The notes below the pieces were generated by a model. It had not been told where the DNA came from and did no database searches. It saw only the letters and a program-made list of their open reading frames with translations. A stretch of DNA of 46,405 nt from assembly GCF_019264445.1 (NCBI RefSeq), contig NZ_JAHVAB010000068.1:1-46405 (forward strand). The letters are read 5' to 3'. Positions within the stretch are counted from its first letter, which is position 1. Every line of letters begins with the position of its first letter. The stretch comes from Hydrogenophaga sp. Its GTDB lineage: Bacteria > Pseudomonadota > Gammaproteobacteria > Burkholderiales > Burkholderiaceae_C. Positions 7,478 through 17,722 of the stretch are shown one piece after another. The translations under genes and the position numbers were made by a program.

Positions 7478-10132
7478 ATGGACACGGAAATCGCTCCCCA
7501 CACCGCCCCGCGGCCCGACCTGTCTGCGCACACGCCCATGATGCAGCAGTACCTCGGCCTGAAGGCCGGGCACCCGAACACGCTGCTGTTCTACCGCATG
7601 GGCGATTTCTACGAGCTGTTTTTTGCCGACGCCGAAAAGGCGGCGCGCCTGCTCGACATCACGCTCACCCAGCGCGGCCAGTCTGCCGGGCAGCCGGTGG
7701 TCATGGCCGGTGTGCCGTTTCATTCGGTCGACACCTACCTGGCGCGCCTGATCAAGCTGGGCGAGTCCGTGGCCATCTGCGAGCAGGTGGGCGATGTCGC
7801 CACGTCCAAAGGGCCGGTGGAGCGCAAGGTGGTGCGCGTGGTCACCCCAGGCACGCTGACCGACAGCGAACTGCTGTCCGACAAGACCGAGGCCGTGCTG
7901 ATGGCGGTGCACGCCGGCGCGCGCACGGGCTGCGGCCTGGCCTGGATGTCGGTCACGCAGGGCATCGTGTTTTTGGCGCAGTGCGCCAGCGACGAGCTCG
8001 CCGACTGGGTGGCGCGCGTGTCGCCGGGCGAGCTGCTCTACAGCGCCGACGCCACGCCCGCGTTTGAAAAATCGGTGCAGGCGCTGGCCAGCCAGAGCGC
8101 GGGCCAGGGCGTGCGGCTGGTGGCGGTGCTGCGCCCGGCCTGGGCCTTTGATGCCGCGCTGGGCCAGCGCAAGTTGCTGGAGCAACTGCAGGCCGCCAGC
8201 CTGGCCGCCTGGGACGCGCAAGACATGCCCGACGCGCACGCCGCCGCCGCCGCGCTGCTCAACTACGCCGAGCACACACAGGGCCGCGCGCTCACCCACG
8301 TGGCCAGCCTGCAGGTGGCGCGCAGCGGCGAGCGCATCGACCTGCCCCTGAACACCCGGCGCAACCTCGAGCTCACGCAGACGCTGCGCGGCGACACCAG
8401 CCCCACGCTGTTTTCGCTGCTCGATGTGTGCTGCACCGGCATGGGCAGCCGCACCCTGCGCAGCTGGCTGCTCGAACCCCGGCGCGACCGCGCACAAGCC
8501 CGCGCGCGCCTGGCCGCCATCGAGGCCTTGCGCGGCGGTCTGTGGCAAAGCCTGCGCGCCGCGCTCAAGGGCGCAAGCGACGTCGAGCGCATCACCGCGC
8601 GCACTGCGCTGCGCCAGGTGAAGCCGCGCGAACTCGTGGGCCTGGGCCAGACGCTGGAGCGGGCCCACCAGCTCGCGCTGCAGCTGGGCCCGCAGCCTGC
8701 CGGTGGGCTGCTGCATGGCGTGGCCGCCCAGCTCACACCGCCCGAGGGCTGCGCCGACCTGCTGCACGCCGCGCTGCTGCCCGAGCCCGCTGCGCTGGTG
8801 CGCGACGGTGGCGTGATTGCCGATGGCTTTGACGCCGAGCTCGACGAGCTGCGCGGCATCCAGAACCACAGCGACGCCTTCCTCATCGAGCTCGAGCAGC
8901 GCGAGCGCGCGCGCACCGGCATTGCCAACCTGCGCGTGCAGTTCAACAAGGTGCACGGTTTCTACATCGAGGTCACGCAAGGCCAGGCGTCCAAGGTGCC
9001 CGACGACTACCGCCGCCGCCAGACGCTGAAGAACGCCGAGCGCTTCATCACGCCCGAACTCAAGGCCTTCGAGGACAAGGCGCTCTCGGCACAAGACCGC
9101 GCACTGGCCCGCGAGAAATGGCTGTACGAACAACTGCTCGACCAGCTGCAGGCGTTCGTGGCGCCGCTCACACAACTGGCGCGCGCCATGGCCGCGCTCG
9201 ATGCGCTGTGCGCACTCACCGAGCGCGCGCTCACGCTGAACTGGTGCGCGCCGCAGTTTGTGCCCGAGCCCTGCATCGACATCCGCGGCGGCCGCCACCC
9301 GGTGGTGGAAGCGCGCCTGAACGAAACCTCGGGCGGCAGCTTCATCGCCAACGACACCGTGCTCGGTGCGAAGCAGCGCATGCAGGTGATCACCGGCCCG
9401 AACATGGGCGGCAAGAGCACCTACATGCGGCAGGTGGCGGTGATCGTGCTGCTGGCCAGCATGGGCAGCCACGTGCCGGCCACGTCGTGCCGGCTGGGGC
9501 CCATCGACGCCATCCACACCCGCATCGGCGCGGCCGACGACCTGGCCAACGCGCAGTCCACCTTCATGGTGGAGATGACCGAGGCTGCGCAGATCCTGAA
9601 CGCCGCCACGCCCGAGAGCCTGGTGCTGATGGACGAAATCGGCCGCGGCACCTCCACCTTCGACGGCCTGGCACTGGCAGGCGGCATCGCCAAGCACCTG
9701 CACGACAAGTCGCGCGCGTTCACGCTGTTTGCCACGCACTACTTCGAGCTCACCGAATTCCCGGCCCACCACCACGCGGCGGTGAACGTGCACGTGAGCG
9801 CGGTGGAGGCCGGGGGCAAGGGCGGCGGCATCGTGTTCCTGCACCAGATCGAGCCAGGGCCTGCCAGCCGCAGCTACGGCATTCAGGTGGCGCGCCTGGC
9901 CGGCGTGCCGGCGGGTGTGGTGCAACATGCGCGCCACGCGCTCGCGGCGCTCGAAGCCCAGAGCGAAGAAAGCCGAACGCAGGTGGACCTGTTCGCACCG
10001 CCACCTGCCACACTCGAGCCTGAAGCGCACCCGCTGCAGGCCGCCATGGAACGCATCGACCCCGACACCCTGAGCCCGCGCGAAGCGCTGGAACAGCTCT
10101 ACACCCTCAAGAAACTCGCCGCCTCATCATGA
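7478..10132 (+). CDS. mutS: DNA mismatch repair protein MutS
   Basis: The 884-residue product is a standard bacterial MutS. The N-terminal mismatch-binding domain has the [11 protein letters not shown] motif with the Phe-X-Glu that stacks on the mispaired base. Connector, lever and clamp regions follow, and the ATPase domain has the Walker [10 protein letters not shown] at about 640-648, the Walker [17 protein letters not shown] and the conserved FATHYFEL. The C-terminal helix-turn-helix end is present ([14 protein letters not shown]). It recognises mismatches and small loops and recruits MutL. MutL is not in this window. Its TGA overlaps the ATG of the Anbu gene, an unusual coupling that is treated as a finding. 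Confidence 0.98.
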   Translation: MDTEIAPHTAPRPDLSAHTPMMQQYLGLKAGHPNTLLFYRMGDFYELFFADAEKAARLLDITLTQRGQSAGQPVVMAGVPFHSVDTYLARLIKLGESVAICEQVGDVATSKGPVERKVVRVVTPGTLTDSELLSDKTEAVLMAVHAGARTGCGLAWMSVTQGIVFLAQCASDELADWVARVSPGELLYSADATPAFEKSVQALASQSAGQGVRLVAVLRPAWAFDAALGQRKLLEQLQAASLAAWDAQDMPDAHAAAAALLNYAEHTQGRALTHVASLQVARSGERIDLPLNTRRNLELTQTLRGDTSPTLFSLLDVCCTGMGSRTLRSWLLEPRRDRAQARARLAAIEALRGGLWQSLRAALKGASDVERITARTALRQVKPRELVGLGQTLERAHQLALQLGPQPAGGLLHGVAAQLTPPEGCADLLHAALLPEPAALVRDGGVIADGFDAELDELRGIQNHSDAFLIELEQRERARTGIANLRVQFNKVHGFYIEVTQGQASKVPDDYRRRQTLKNAERFITPELKAFEDKALSAQDRALAREKWLYEQLLDQLQAFVAPLTQLARAMAALDALCALTERALTLNWCAPQFVPEPCIDIRGGRHPVVEARLNETSGGSFIANDTVLGAKQRMQVITGPNMGGKSTYMRQVAVIVLLASMGSHVPATSCRLGPIDAIHTRIGAADDLANAQSTFMVEMTEAAQILNAATPESLVLMDEIGRGTSTFDGLALAGGIAKHLHDKSRAFTLFATHYFELTEFPAHHHAAVNVHVSAVEAGGKGGGIVFLHQIEPGPASRSYGIQVARLAGVPAGVVQHARHALAALEAQSEESRTQVDLFAPPPATLEPEAHPLQAAMERIDPDTLSPREALEQLYTLKKLAASS

Positions 10133-10956
10133 CTTACTGCGTCGCCGTCAAACTCAATGCCGGCATGGTGTTCCTCTCCGACTCGCGCACCAACGCGGGC
10201 CTGGACCAGATCAGCACCTTCCGGAAAATGATCGTCTACGAGAAGCCCGGCGACCGTTTCATGTGCCTGCTCTCGGCCGGCAACCTGAGCATCTCCCAGT
10301 CGGTGCGCGAGATCCTGCAGGTCGAGCAGCTGGTGGACCAGGAAGGCGGCGAGCCCATCACCATCTGGAACGCCAAGAGCATGTTCGATGCCGCGCGCGT
10401 GCTGGGCTCGGCGGTGCGCCACGTGTACGAGCGCGACGGCGAATCGCTGCAGCGCGCGGGTGTCGACTTCAACGCTTCCATGATCTTCGGTGGCCAGGTG
10501 CAGGGCGAAGGCATGCGCCTGTTTCAGGTCTATTCGGCGGGCAACTTCATCGAAGCCACGTCGGAAACCCCGTTCTTCCAGATCGGCGAATCCAAATACG
10601 GCAAGCCCGTGCTCGACCGCGTGATCTCGCCCGACACCCCGCTGGACGAGGCCGCCAAGTGCGTGCTCGTGTCGATGGACTCCACGCTCAAGTCCAACCT
10701 GTCGGTCGGTCTGCCGCTGGACCTGGCGGTGTACGAAGTCAACCGCCTGCAGTCCGACAAGATCACCTGCATCGACAACGACAACCCCTACTTCCGCATG
10801 CTGCACGACACCTGGGGCCAGAAGCTGCGCGAGGTGTTCGACAGCATCGAAGACCCCACCTGGAACGGCGCGCACACCGAGGTGCCCCTGCTCAGCGACA
10901 ACCCGCGCAGCCAGCCCCTCAAGAAGATCACCAACGCCAACGAAAAGCTGATCTGA
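10129..10956 (+). CDS. Anbu-type proteasome-homologous peptidase
   Basis: The 275-residue protein starts MTYCVAV and continues with the strongly conserved SDSRTNAG and ISTFRKM blocks of Anbu (ancestral beta subunit, also called bacterial proteasome homologue). Removal of Met1 would expose Thr as the N-terminal nucleophile, and LLSAGNLSI is the expected next strand. Anbu proteins assemble into open helical or ring-like oligomers; their substrates are poorly known. In many genomes Anbu is encoded with an alpha-E protein, a transglutaminase-like protease and an ATP-grasp enzyme, none of which is next to it here. Instead it starts inside the mutS stop codon (ATGA), and an alpha/beta hydrolase follows after 33 bases. 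Confidence 0.88.
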   Translation: MTYCVAVKLNAGMVFLSDSRTNAGLDQISTFRKMIVYEKPGDRFMCLLSAGNLSISQSVREILQVEQLVDQEGGEPITIWNAKSMFDAARVLGSAVRHVYERDGESLQRAGVDFNASMIFGGQVQGEGMRLFQVYSAGNFIEATSETPFFQIGESKYGKPVLDRVISPDTPLDEAAKCVLVSMDSTLKSNLSVGLPLDLAVYEVNRLQSDKITCIDNDNPYFRMLHDTWGQKLREVFDSIEDPTWNGAHTEVPLLSDNPRSQPLKKITNANEKLI

Positions 10957-10989
10957 AAAACAAGCGGCGGGCCGCACCGGCTGTACTCC

Positions 10990-11865
10990 ATGTCATTGAT
11001 CGTCTTTTCCCACGCCAACAGCTTCCCTGCCAGCACCTACAGCCTGCTCTTCAAGTCGCTGCGCGCGCGCGGCCACGCGGTGCGAGCGGTCGACCGGTTC
11101 GGCCACGACCCGCGCTACCCCGTGAGCAGCAACTGGCCGCATCTGGTGCAGCAGCTCGCCGACTTTGCCGCCCCTGAAATCGAGCAGCACGGCCGGGGCG
11201 CGTGGCTCGTGGGCCACTCGCTGGGTGGCTTCCTCAGCATGATGTGCGCCGCGCGCCACCCGCAGCTGGGCGGACACCCGGTGCGCGGCGTGCTGCTGAT
11301 CGACTCGCCCATCCTGGGCGGCTGGCGTGCCCGCACGCTGGAGCTGATCAAGCGCACGCAGCTGGTGGGCTCGGTGTCGCCCGGCAAGGTGAGCCGCTAC
11401 CGCCGCCGCGCCTGGCCGGACACGGCCGCCGCACTGGAGCACTTCCGCCGCAAGAAGGTGTTTGCCGACTGGGAGCCGCAGGTGCTGAGCGACTACATCG
11501 AGCACGGCACGCTCGACGCGGTAGACCCGCAAGGGCGGTCACAGCGCGTGCTCGCCTTCGACCGCGAGATCGAAACCGCCATCTACAACACGCTGCCCCA
11601 CAACCTCGACCGGCTGCTGCGCCGCCACCCGCTGCAGTGCCCGGTGGCCTTTCTGGGCGGCACGCGCTCGCTCGAAATGAAGCAGGTCGGCATGTCGATG
11701 ACGCTGCGCCTGGTGGGCAAGGCCCACCCCGAACGCCTGCGCATGATCGAAGGCACCCACCTCTTCCCCATGGAGCGCCCACTGGAAACCGCCGCAGCCA
11801 TTGACGAGATGCTCGGTGCCCTGGGCTCGACAGAACGACCGCCACCCCGGCGCGGCACGGTGTAA
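10990..11865 (+). CDS. Alpha/beta hydrolase
   Basis: This 291-residue protein has the alpha/beta-hydrolase fold markers: an early FSHANSFPAS oxyanion-type turn near residue 10, the nucleophile elbow GHSLGG near residue 76, an acidic residue in a later strand, and a C-terminal EGTHLFPME containing the probable catalytic His. It has no signal peptide and should be a cytoplasmic esterase or lipase-like enzyme. It follows the Anbu gene by 33 bases on the same strand and is probably co-transcribed. The substrate is not predictable. Confidence 0.8.
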   Translation: MSLIVFSHANSFPASTYSLLFKSLRARGHAVRAVDRFGHDPRYPVSSNWPHLVQQLADFAAPEIEQHGRGAWLVGHSLGGFLSMMCAARHPQLGGHPVRGVLLIDSPILGGWRARTLELIKRTQLVGSVSPGKVSRYRRRAWPDTAAALEHFRRKKVFADWEPQVLSDYIEHGTLDAVDPQGRSQRVLAFDREIETAIYNTLPHNLDRLLRRHPLQCPVAFLGGTRSLEMKQVGMSMTLRLVGKAHPERLRMIEGTHLFPMERPLETAAAIDEMLGALGSTERPPPRRGTV

Positions 11866-11892
11866 GCTGGACGCTCAAGCCCCACGCCCCGC

Positions 11893-13815
11893 ATGACCAC
11901 ACCACAGCCCGTCAGCCCCTGGTATCAGCGGGTCTGGCTGCGCGTGATGAACTGGCAACCGCAAGAGCACAACCTGTGGTGGCGCTGCGCGGCAGCGGTG
12001 CTGCTCACGTTGGCAGCCGTGTGGTTGCGCATGGCGCTTGCACCGGCCGAGTCTGGCGGGCGCTTCATCACCCTGTCACTGGCCGCGGCGCTGGCTGCCC
12101 TGTACGGCGGATTTGCCGCCGGCATGATCAGCACGCTGCTGGGCATGCTGCTGGTCAACTTCTTCATGATCGAGCCGTACGGAAGCCTGGCGTTCGAGAA
12201 GCCGCTGGAAGCGCTCTGGCTCAACTTCTGGCATGCCTCAACGCAGCTGGTCGTGGTGGGTGCCATCGCCGCCATGCAACGCCAGAACCGCCACCTGCGC
12301 ACCGCAACCGACCTCATCCGCCAGGGCAAGCAACAGCTGGAAGACACCTTCGAGCAAGGCGCTGCCGGCATGGCGCACAGCGAGCTCGACGGCCGCTGGA
12401 TCCGCGTGAACCAGACGTATTGCGACATCGTCGGGTACACGAAGGAGGACATGCTGAAGATGCATTTCCGCGACTTCACGCACCCCGAAGACCTGGAGCT
12501 GGACATGCGCCAGCTCAAGCGCACGCTGGATGGCGAGATCACGCACTACAGCTTCGAGAAGCGCTACATCCACCGCCTGGGCCATGTGGTGTGGGTGCAC
12601 CTCACCATCTCGCTGGTGCGCGCGGCCAATGGTCAACCCAGCTACCTGATCGCCGTGGTGCAGGACATCAGCGACCGCAAGAAAACCGAACAGGCGCTGC
12701 GCACCAGCGAACACCTGCTGCGCCAGGCGCATGGCATTGCCGGGCTGGCCAGCTGGCGCGCCGACCTCAGCACCCTGCGCTTTGTCACGCTGGCGGGTTC
12801 GCACCGGCTGCTGGGTCTGCCCCTGGCCGAGTTCAGCGTCGACGACATGATCGCGCTGACCCACCCCGACGACTACCCGTGGGTGCTCAAGCAGTGGTCG
12901 CTGGCCCTGCAGGGCAAGGCGGAGTACCGGCTCGAATACCGCATGCTGTTTGGCGGTGAGGAACACTGGTTTCTCGTGCAGGCCGAATTCGAGCGCGACG
13001 CCAACGGACGCGCGGTGAGTGCGCTGGGTGTGATCCAGGACGTGACCCCGCGCAAGCGCGCCGAGATGGAAATCCAGCAGCTCAACACCTCGCTGGAGCA
13101 GCGCATCCAGCGGCGCACCGAAGCCCTGAAGGCCGCTTACGACGAGCTGGAGAGCTACTCGTACGCCGTGGCGCATGACCTGCGCTCGCCGCTGCGCATC
13201 ATCAACGGCTTTGCCCAGGCCCTGCACGAAGACAACCCCGGCATGAGCGGCGAGAGCCTGTCGCACCTGCAGCGCATCACCGCGGCGAGCAAGAAGATGG
13301 GCGAGCTCATCGACGGCCTGCTCAAGCTGTCGCAGTTTGCGCGGGGCGAGCTGCAGCGCACCTCGGTCAACCTCAGCGCCATTGCCACACGGCACCTGGA
13401 AGACCACGCCCGAGCCGAGCCCGAGCGCCAGGTGACGTGGACGATCGAGCCCGGGCTGCACGCCATGGCCGACGCCGCGCTGGTGGAGGCGCTGCTGCAG
13501 AACCTGCTGCACAACGCCTGGAAGTATTCCGCCCTCACGCCGCACGCGCACATCCGGGTGTACTCGGAGCACAGGAACGGGCAGCAGTGGTTCTTCGTGA
13601 GCGACAACGGCGCCGGGTTCGACATGGCGCGCGCGGCCAAGCTGTTTCAGCCGTTCCAGCGGCTGCACATGCCCCACGAATTCAGCGGGCTGGGCATCGG
13701 TCTGGCCACCTCGCTGCGCATCGTGCAGCGCCATGGCGGTGAATTGCAGGCCGACGCCGCACCCGGCCAGGGCGCCACCTTCCGCTTCACGCTGTCGGCC
13801 AGGCCCCTGGGCTGA
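11893..13815 (+). CDS. Membrane-bound PAS sensor histidine kinase
   Basis: The 640-residue protein begins with a DUF4118-like membrane module of about four hydrophobic helices (residues about 25-130), then two PAS/PAC units (about 145-265 and 275-390; the first contains YCDIVGYTKEDML), a short coiled coil, and a HisKA domain with the phosphorylated His at residue 428 in AVAHDLRSPL. The HATPase domain shows the N box (LLHNAWKYS), G1 (DNGAGFDM), F box and G2 (GLGIGLATS). It lacks a receiver domain, and no response-regulator gene is adjacent, so it is an orphan kinase by position. It resembles the phytochrome-like/LuxR-independent kinases with HDLRSPL boxes. It starts 27 bases after the hydrolase gene and may share its transcript. 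Confidence 0.9.
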   Translation: MTTPQPVSPWYQRVWLRVMNWQPQEHNLWWRCAAAVLLTLAAVWLRMALAPAESGGRFITLSLAAALAALYGGFAAGMISTLLGMLLVNFFMIEPYGSLAFEKPLEALWLNFWHASTQLVVVGAIAAMQRQNRHLRTATDLIRQGKQQLEDTFEQGAAGMAHSELDGRWIRVNQTYCDIVGYTKEDMLKMHFRDFTHPEDLELDMRQLKRTLDGEITHYSFEKRYIHRLGHVVWVHLTISLVRAANGQPSYLIAVVQDISDRKKTEQALRTSEHLLRQAHGIAGLASWRADLSTLRFVTLAGSHRLLGLPLAEFSVDDMIALTHPDDYPWVLKQWSLALQGKAEYRLEYRMLFGGEEHWFLVQAEFERDANGRAVSALGVIQDVTPRKRAEMEIQQLNTSLEQRIQRRTEALKAAYDELESYSYAVAHDLRSPLRIINGFAQALHEDNPGMSGESLSHLQRITAASKKMGELIDGLLKLSQFARGELQRTSVNLSAIATRHLEDHARAEPERQVTWTIEPGLHAMADAALVEALLQNLLHNAWKYSALTPHAHIRVYSEHRNGQQWFFVSDNGAGFDMARAAKLFQPFQRLHMPHEFSGLGIGLATSLRIVQRHGGELQADAAPGQGATFRFTLSARPLG

Positions 13816-13830
13816 TCGCGCTGGCCGCGC

Positions 13831-15063
13831 TCACTCGTGGCGCAGGGCCTGAATCGGCAACAGCAGCGAAGCGCGCCGCGCCGGGTAAAAGCCGAAGAAC
13901 ACGCCCACCAGCGCCGAGAAGCCGGCGGCCAGCACGATGGAGTGCATCGTCATGCTCACCTGCCAGCCGGCAAACGCGCCCACCGCCCAGGTGGCCACCG
14001 CGCCGATCAGCACACCCAGGGCCCCACCGAGCAGGCTGAGCGTGACCGCTTCGATGAGGAACTGCGCCAGGATGTCGCGTCCGCGCGCGCCCACCGCCAT
14101 GCGCAGGCCGATTTCGCGGGTGCGCTCCATCACGCTCACCAGCATGATGTTCATGATGCCGATGCCACCCACCAGCAGGCTCACCCCGGCCACCGCCGAG
14201 AGCAGCAGCGTCATGGTGCGGCTCGAATCGGCCTGGGCCTGCAGGGTCTCGGTGAGGTTGCGGATGCGAAACGGTTCGTCGCCGCCGGGCTGCACGCGCA
14301 TGCGCTGGCGCAGCAGGTCGCGGATGTTGTCCTCGGCGGACTTCATGTCGTGGCCATCGCGCACCTTCACCACGATGCTGCCCACGCGCTTGAGACGGCC
14401 GGCCGCGTCGCCCTGCACGCGGTTGCGGAAGGTGCCCAGCGGCACGATGGCGATGTCGTCCTGGTCGGAGCCCCAAGAGTTCTGCCCCTTGCGCGCCAGC
14501 ACGCCGATCACGGTCATGGGCACATTGCGCAGGCGCACCACCTGGTCGATCGGGTCCTGATCGCCGAAGAGCTCGCGCACCACCGTCTGACCCAGCAGCA
14601 CCACCTTGGCGGCGCCCTGAATCTCAGCGTCTTCAAACACCCGCCCGGTGGCCAGCGGCCAGTCGCGCGCCTCCAGGTACTCATTGGTCGCGCCAAACAG
14701 CGGGGTGCTCCAGTTGGTGCCGCCATACACGGCCTGCACCGTCACGCGCGAGTTGGGGGCGGCCACCTGCACCTCGGGCACCTCCAGCGCGATGGCCTGC
14801 GCGTCGGCCTCGCTGAGCGCCAGCGCGGTCTGCGCACCCTGGCGCACACCGCCGGTGTTCACGCTGCCGGGCAGCACCAGCATGACGTTGGCGCCCAGCA
14901 CCCGCATGTGTTCCTGCACGCGCTCGGTGGCGCCCTGCCCGATGGCGATCATGGTGATCACCGCGGCCACGCCAATGATGATGCCCAGCATCGTCAACAG
15001 GCTGCGCAAGGGGTTGGCGCGCAGCGCGCGCCAGGCGCTTCGCAGCGCAGCGGTCATGTTCAT
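13831..15063 (-). CDS. MacB-like ABC transporter permease
   Basis: The 410-residue protein is a stand-alone MacB/FtsX-type permease. One transmembrane helix follows the N-terminal basic segment (LLTMLGIIIGVAAVITM), then a large periplasmic MacB-PCD domain (about 50-270), then three C-terminal helices, the first within the FtsX-domain signature GGIGIMNIMLVSVMERTREIG. It should form a mechanotransmission exporter with the ATPase encoded just upstream, working with the MacA-like adaptor. Its start overlaps the ATPase stop by four bases. In E. coli the ATPase and permease are one MacB polypeptide; here they are separate, which is common in other lineages. Confidence 0.92.
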   Translation of the reverse strand: MNMTAALRSAWRALRANPLRSLLTMLGIIIGVAAVITMIAIGQGATERVQEHMRVLGANVMLVLPGSVNTGGVRQGAQTALALSEADAQAIALEVPEVQVAAPNSRVTVQAVYGGTNWSTPLFGATNEYLEARDWPLATGRVFEDAEIQGAAKVVLLGQTVVRELFGDQDPIDQVVRLRNVPMTVIGVLARKGQNSWGSDQDDIAIVPLGTFRNRVQGDAAGRLKRVGSIVVKVRDGHDMKSAEDNIRDLLRQRMRVQPGGDEPFRIRNLTETLQAQADSSRTMTLLLSAVAGVSLLVGGIGIMNIMLVSVMERTREIGLRMAVGARGRDILAQFLIEAVTLSLLGGALGVLIGAVATWAVGAFAGWQVSMTMHSIVLAAGFSALVGVFFGFYPARRASLLLPIQALRHE

Positions 15064-15770
15064 GCCGGCACCTCCGGCGCCGCGCGCCCGGGCTGCGCGG
15101 CGTCTTCCATCAGCCGCCCGTCGCGAAACACCAGCCGTCGCCGCGCCCAGTCGGCCACGTCGTGCTCGTGTGTCACCAGCACCACGGTGATGCCCTGCGC
15201 GTTGAGTTCGGCCAGCAAGCCCATGATGTCTTCGCTGGTGTGCGTGTCCAGCGCACCCGTGGGCTCGTCGGCCAGGATGAGCTGCGGCTGGTTCACCAGC
15301 GCGCGCGCAATCGCCACACGCTGCTGCTGACCGCCCGAGAGTTCGGCGGGCGTGTGCCCGGTGCGCTCGCCCAGGCCCACGCGCTGCAGCGCCGCGCGCG
15401 CGCGACGGTGGCGCTCGGCGGTGGGCACGCCGGCGTAAACCATCGGCAGCTCCACGTTTTCCTGCGCGCTGGTGCGCGGCAGCAGGTTGAACTGCTGGAA
15501 CACAAAGCCGATGCGCCGGTTGCGCACCGCCGCCAGCGCGTCGCTGCCCATGTCCTGCACCGCGTCTCCGGCCAGGCGGTAGGTGCCGGTGTCGGGCACA
15601 TCCAGGCAGCCGAGGATGTTCATCAGCGTGGACTTGCCCGAACCCGACGAGCCCATGATGGCCACGAACTCACCGGCCTCGATGTCCAGCGACACGCCGG
15701 CCAGCGCATGCACGGCCTCATGGCCCATGGTGTAGGTCTTGGTCAGCGACCGGGCTTCAATGAGCGGCAT
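15060..15770 (-). CDS. MacB-like ABC transporter ATP-binding protein
   Basis: A 236-residue ABC ATPase of the LolD/MacB family. It has the Walker A GSSGSGKST near residue 41, a Q-loop in FVFQQFNLLPR, the ABC signature LSGGQQQR, Walker B LILADEPTGALD and the H-loop VTHEHD. The TGALDTHTSEDIM segment is typical of MacB-type ATPases. It pairs with the permease gene that overlaps its 3-prime end and follows the adaptor gene by nine bases, so the three form one operon for tripartite export of a macrolide, peptide or siderophore-like substrate. Confidence 0.95.
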   Translation of the reverse strand: MPLIEARSLTKTYTMGHEAVHALAGVSLDIEAGEFVAIMGSSGSGKSTLMNILGCLDVPDTGTYRLAGDAVQDMGSDALAAVRNRRIGFVFQQFNLLPRTSAQENVELPMVYAGVPTAERHRRARAALQRVGLGERTGHTPAELSGGQQQRVAIARALVNQPQLILADEPTGALDTHTSEDIMGLLAELNAQGITVVLVTHEHDVADWARRRLVFRDGRLMEDAAQPGRAAPEVPA

Positions 15771-15779
15771 GGCGGGCGC

Positions 15780-17087
15780 TCAGAACGACATGCGCGGGCC
15801 GTTGGTGCGCGCGGGGCCGGCGTTCACGCTCACCCCGGTCACCACCTTCGAGCCTTCGGCCAGCGCGCCGGCGTGCGGCGACTGCTCGGACACCAGCAAC
15901 TCGGTGGTGACGCCGTCGCTCACGCCCAGGCGCACCGCCTGCGCGGTGGGCTGGCCCTGGGCGTCGAGCAGGTAGAGCCGGCCTGGGCGGCCGGGGGCGG
16001 CCGGCGCGCCATCGGCGGGCGCTTCGTCGGCGCCAGCGGTCTGCGCGCCGGGCACGCGCACGCGCAGCGCGGCGTTGGGCACCTTGAGCACGTCGGTGCG
16101 GCTGTCGGTGACGATGCGCACGTTGGCCGTCATGCCGGGCAGCAGCTTGCCCGTGGCGTTGGAAAACCCGACCACCGCCACATAGGTCACCACGTTGGAC
16201 ACATTGGTGGCCGCCTTGCGCACCTGGCGCACCTCGCCTTCAAAGGTCTGCCCCGGGAAGGCGTCCACCATGAAGCTGGCCTTCTGCCCGACGCGGATGC
16301 GACCCACATCGGCCTCGTCGATGCTCGCGTCCACCCGCATGTCGGAGAGGTTCTGCGCGATCACGAACAGCTCGGGCGCCTGCAGGCTCGCCGCCACGGT
16401 CTGGCCCTTGTCCACGGTGCGCTTGATCACGATGCCGTCCACCGGCGAGGTGATGCGCGTGCGGGACAGATCCACCTGCGCCTGCGCGTGCGCCGACTCG
16501 CGCTGCGCCACGTTGGCCTGCGCACTCTGGATCTGCGCCTGGCTCACGCCCACCAGCGCCTGCAGTGCATTCAGCGACTCCTGCGCGGCGTTCACGGCAG
16601 CGCGCGTGCGGTCGGCCTCGCTCTGGGCGATGAAGCCCTGCGCCACCAGACTCACGTTGCGCTCGTGCGCGCGGCGCGCCTCGGCCAGCTCGGTCTGGGC
16701 GCGCGACACGTTGGCGCGGCTGGACGCCGCATTGGCCAGCGCAATCTGCACCGCAGCCCGCGCCGCGTCCACATCGGCCTGGGCCGAGCGCACCCGGTAT
16801 TCAAACGTCTGCGGGTCGATCTCAGCGATCAGCTGCCCGGCCTTGACCTCGCTGTTGAAGTCCACCAGCACGGCGCGCACCTGGCCCGACACCTGCGTGC
16901 CCACCGACACCTGCGTGACCGGGTTCACCGTGCCGCTGGCCGACACGGCCACCTGCAGCGGCCCGCGCTCGATCGCGGCGGTGCGGTACTGCACCTCGGC
17001 CTGCGCCTGGCGCTGGCTCCACCACCAGCCGCCCGCCGCCGCCAGCGCCAGCACCACCGCGCCCGTCGTCCAAGTCCTTGATTTCAT
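15780..17087 (-). CDS. MacA-like periplasmic adaptor subunit
   Basis: The 435-residue protein is a membrane fusion protein of the HlyD/MacA type. An N-terminal signal-anchor (TGAVVLALAAAGGWWW) is followed by a barrel-sandwich half with SGTVNPVTQVSVGTQVSG, an Ala/Gln-rich alpha-hairpin (about 95-215) long enough to reach an outer-membrane channel, the second lipoyl half (ITSPVDGIVIKRTVDKGQTV) and a beta-barrel. Near the C-terminus an acidic and proline-rich insert (about 365-385) interrupts the membrane-proximal domain. It is the first gene of the exporter operon. No TolC-like outer-membrane channel gene is present, so the complex probably uses one encoded elsewhere. Confidence 0.93.
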   Translation of the reverse strand: MKSRTWTTGAVVLALAAAGGWWWSQRQAQAEVQYRTAAIERGPLQVAVSASGTVNPVTQVSVGTQVSGQVRAVLVDFNSEVKAGQLIAEIDPQTFEYRVRSAQADVDAARAAVQIALANAASSRANVSRAQTELAEARRAHERNVSLVAQGFIAQSEADRTRAAVNAAQESLNALQALVGVSQAQIQSAQANVAQRESAHAQAQVDLSRTRITSPVDGIVIKRTVDKGQTVAASLQAPELFVIAQNLSDMRVDASIDEADVGRIRVGQKASFMVDAFPGQTFEGEVRQVRKAATNVSNVVTYVAVVGFSNATGKLLPGMTANVRIVTDSRTDVLKVPNAALRVRVPGAQTAGADEAPADGAPAAPGRPGRLYLLDAQGQPTAQAVRLGVSDGVTTELLVSEQSPHAGALAEGSKVVTGVSVNAGPARTNGPRMSF

Positions 17088-17265
17088 GGCGGCATTGTAG
17101 GAAGCGGGCCCCTTCCCGGGCCATTGCGGGGGTATCGGCGGTGCCGCATTTCACGCCGCGCCAGGCGCGTTTCGCGCCGGTTCGCGCGGGCTCCGTCGCA
17201 AACCGGTGGTGGCCGGCGAGGGGCGTCGGCACAGTGCGCCCATCGCCATCCCACCGGAGCCCGCC

Positions 17266-17697
17266 ATGCAACTCACCCCCCTCATTGCCGTGCACATGAG
17301 TGCTGCCATTGCCGCCGTGGCCCTGGGCCCGGTGGCCCTGTGGGCCCGGCGCGGGCATGCCGGCCCGCAGCGGCACAGCCAGCGCCCGCGCCTGCACCGC
17401 GCGGCGGGCTATGCCTGGGTCACGCTCATGCTCGTGACCGCCCTCTCGGCCATCTTCATCCGCGACTTCAAGCTCCCCAACATCGCCGGCTACACCCCCA
17501 TTCACCTGCTGGTGCCGGTCGTCCTGGGCAGCCTGTTCTTCTCGTTCCGCGCGCTGCTGCGCGGCGACATCCGCCGCCACCGCAGGCTCATGGTGTGGCT
17601 CTACATGAGCGCTTGCCTGGTGGCAGGCGCCTTCACGCTGCTGCCCAACCGCTATCTCGGCGGGTTGGTCGCCAGCCTGTGGGCGGCCCTGGCCTGA
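17266..17697 (+). CDS. DUF2306-like small membrane protein
   Basis: From the ATG at 17266 this is a 143-residue protein with four predicted membrane helices, the third within IHLLVPVVLGSLFFSFRALL. The pattern of an N-terminal helix with HMSAAIAA, a basic loop with RLHRAAGYAW and a third-helix basic loop RRHRRLMVWLY resembles DUF2306 integral membrane proteins of unknown function. A longer frame starting at 17206 adds a non-hydrophobic segment with no obvious role, so the internal start is preferred. It lies 25 bases before the secreted hydrolase and may head the operon that ends with the two-component pair. Confidence 0.72.
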   Translation: MQLTPLIAVHMSAAIAAVALGPVALWARRGHAGPQRHSQRPRLHRAAGYAWVTLMLVTALSAIFIRDFKLPNIAGYTPIHLLVPVVLGSLFFSFRALLRGDIRRHRRLMVWLYMSACLVAGAFTLLPNRYLGGLVASLWAALA

Positions 17698-17710
17698 ACC
17701 CGTCATGCAC

Positions 17711-17716
17711 AAGGAG
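17711..17716 (+). promoter_or_regulatory. Ribosome binding site that decides the hydrolase start
   Basis: AAGGAG lies seven bases before the ATG at 17723 and after the alternative ATG at 17705. This ideal spacing supports 17723 as the true start, which also gives a normal signal peptide. Confidence 0.8.
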
Positions 17717-17722
17717 ACTTCC

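Noticed and set aside
7466..10030. Very long open frame on the minus strand opposite mutS
   Set aside because: It is an antisense shadow caused by high GC and third-position bias; mutS on the plus strand has all family motifs.
13837..17081. Two long plus-strand frames across the MacAB-like operon
   Set aside because: Antisense shadows; no domain similarity and poor codon use.
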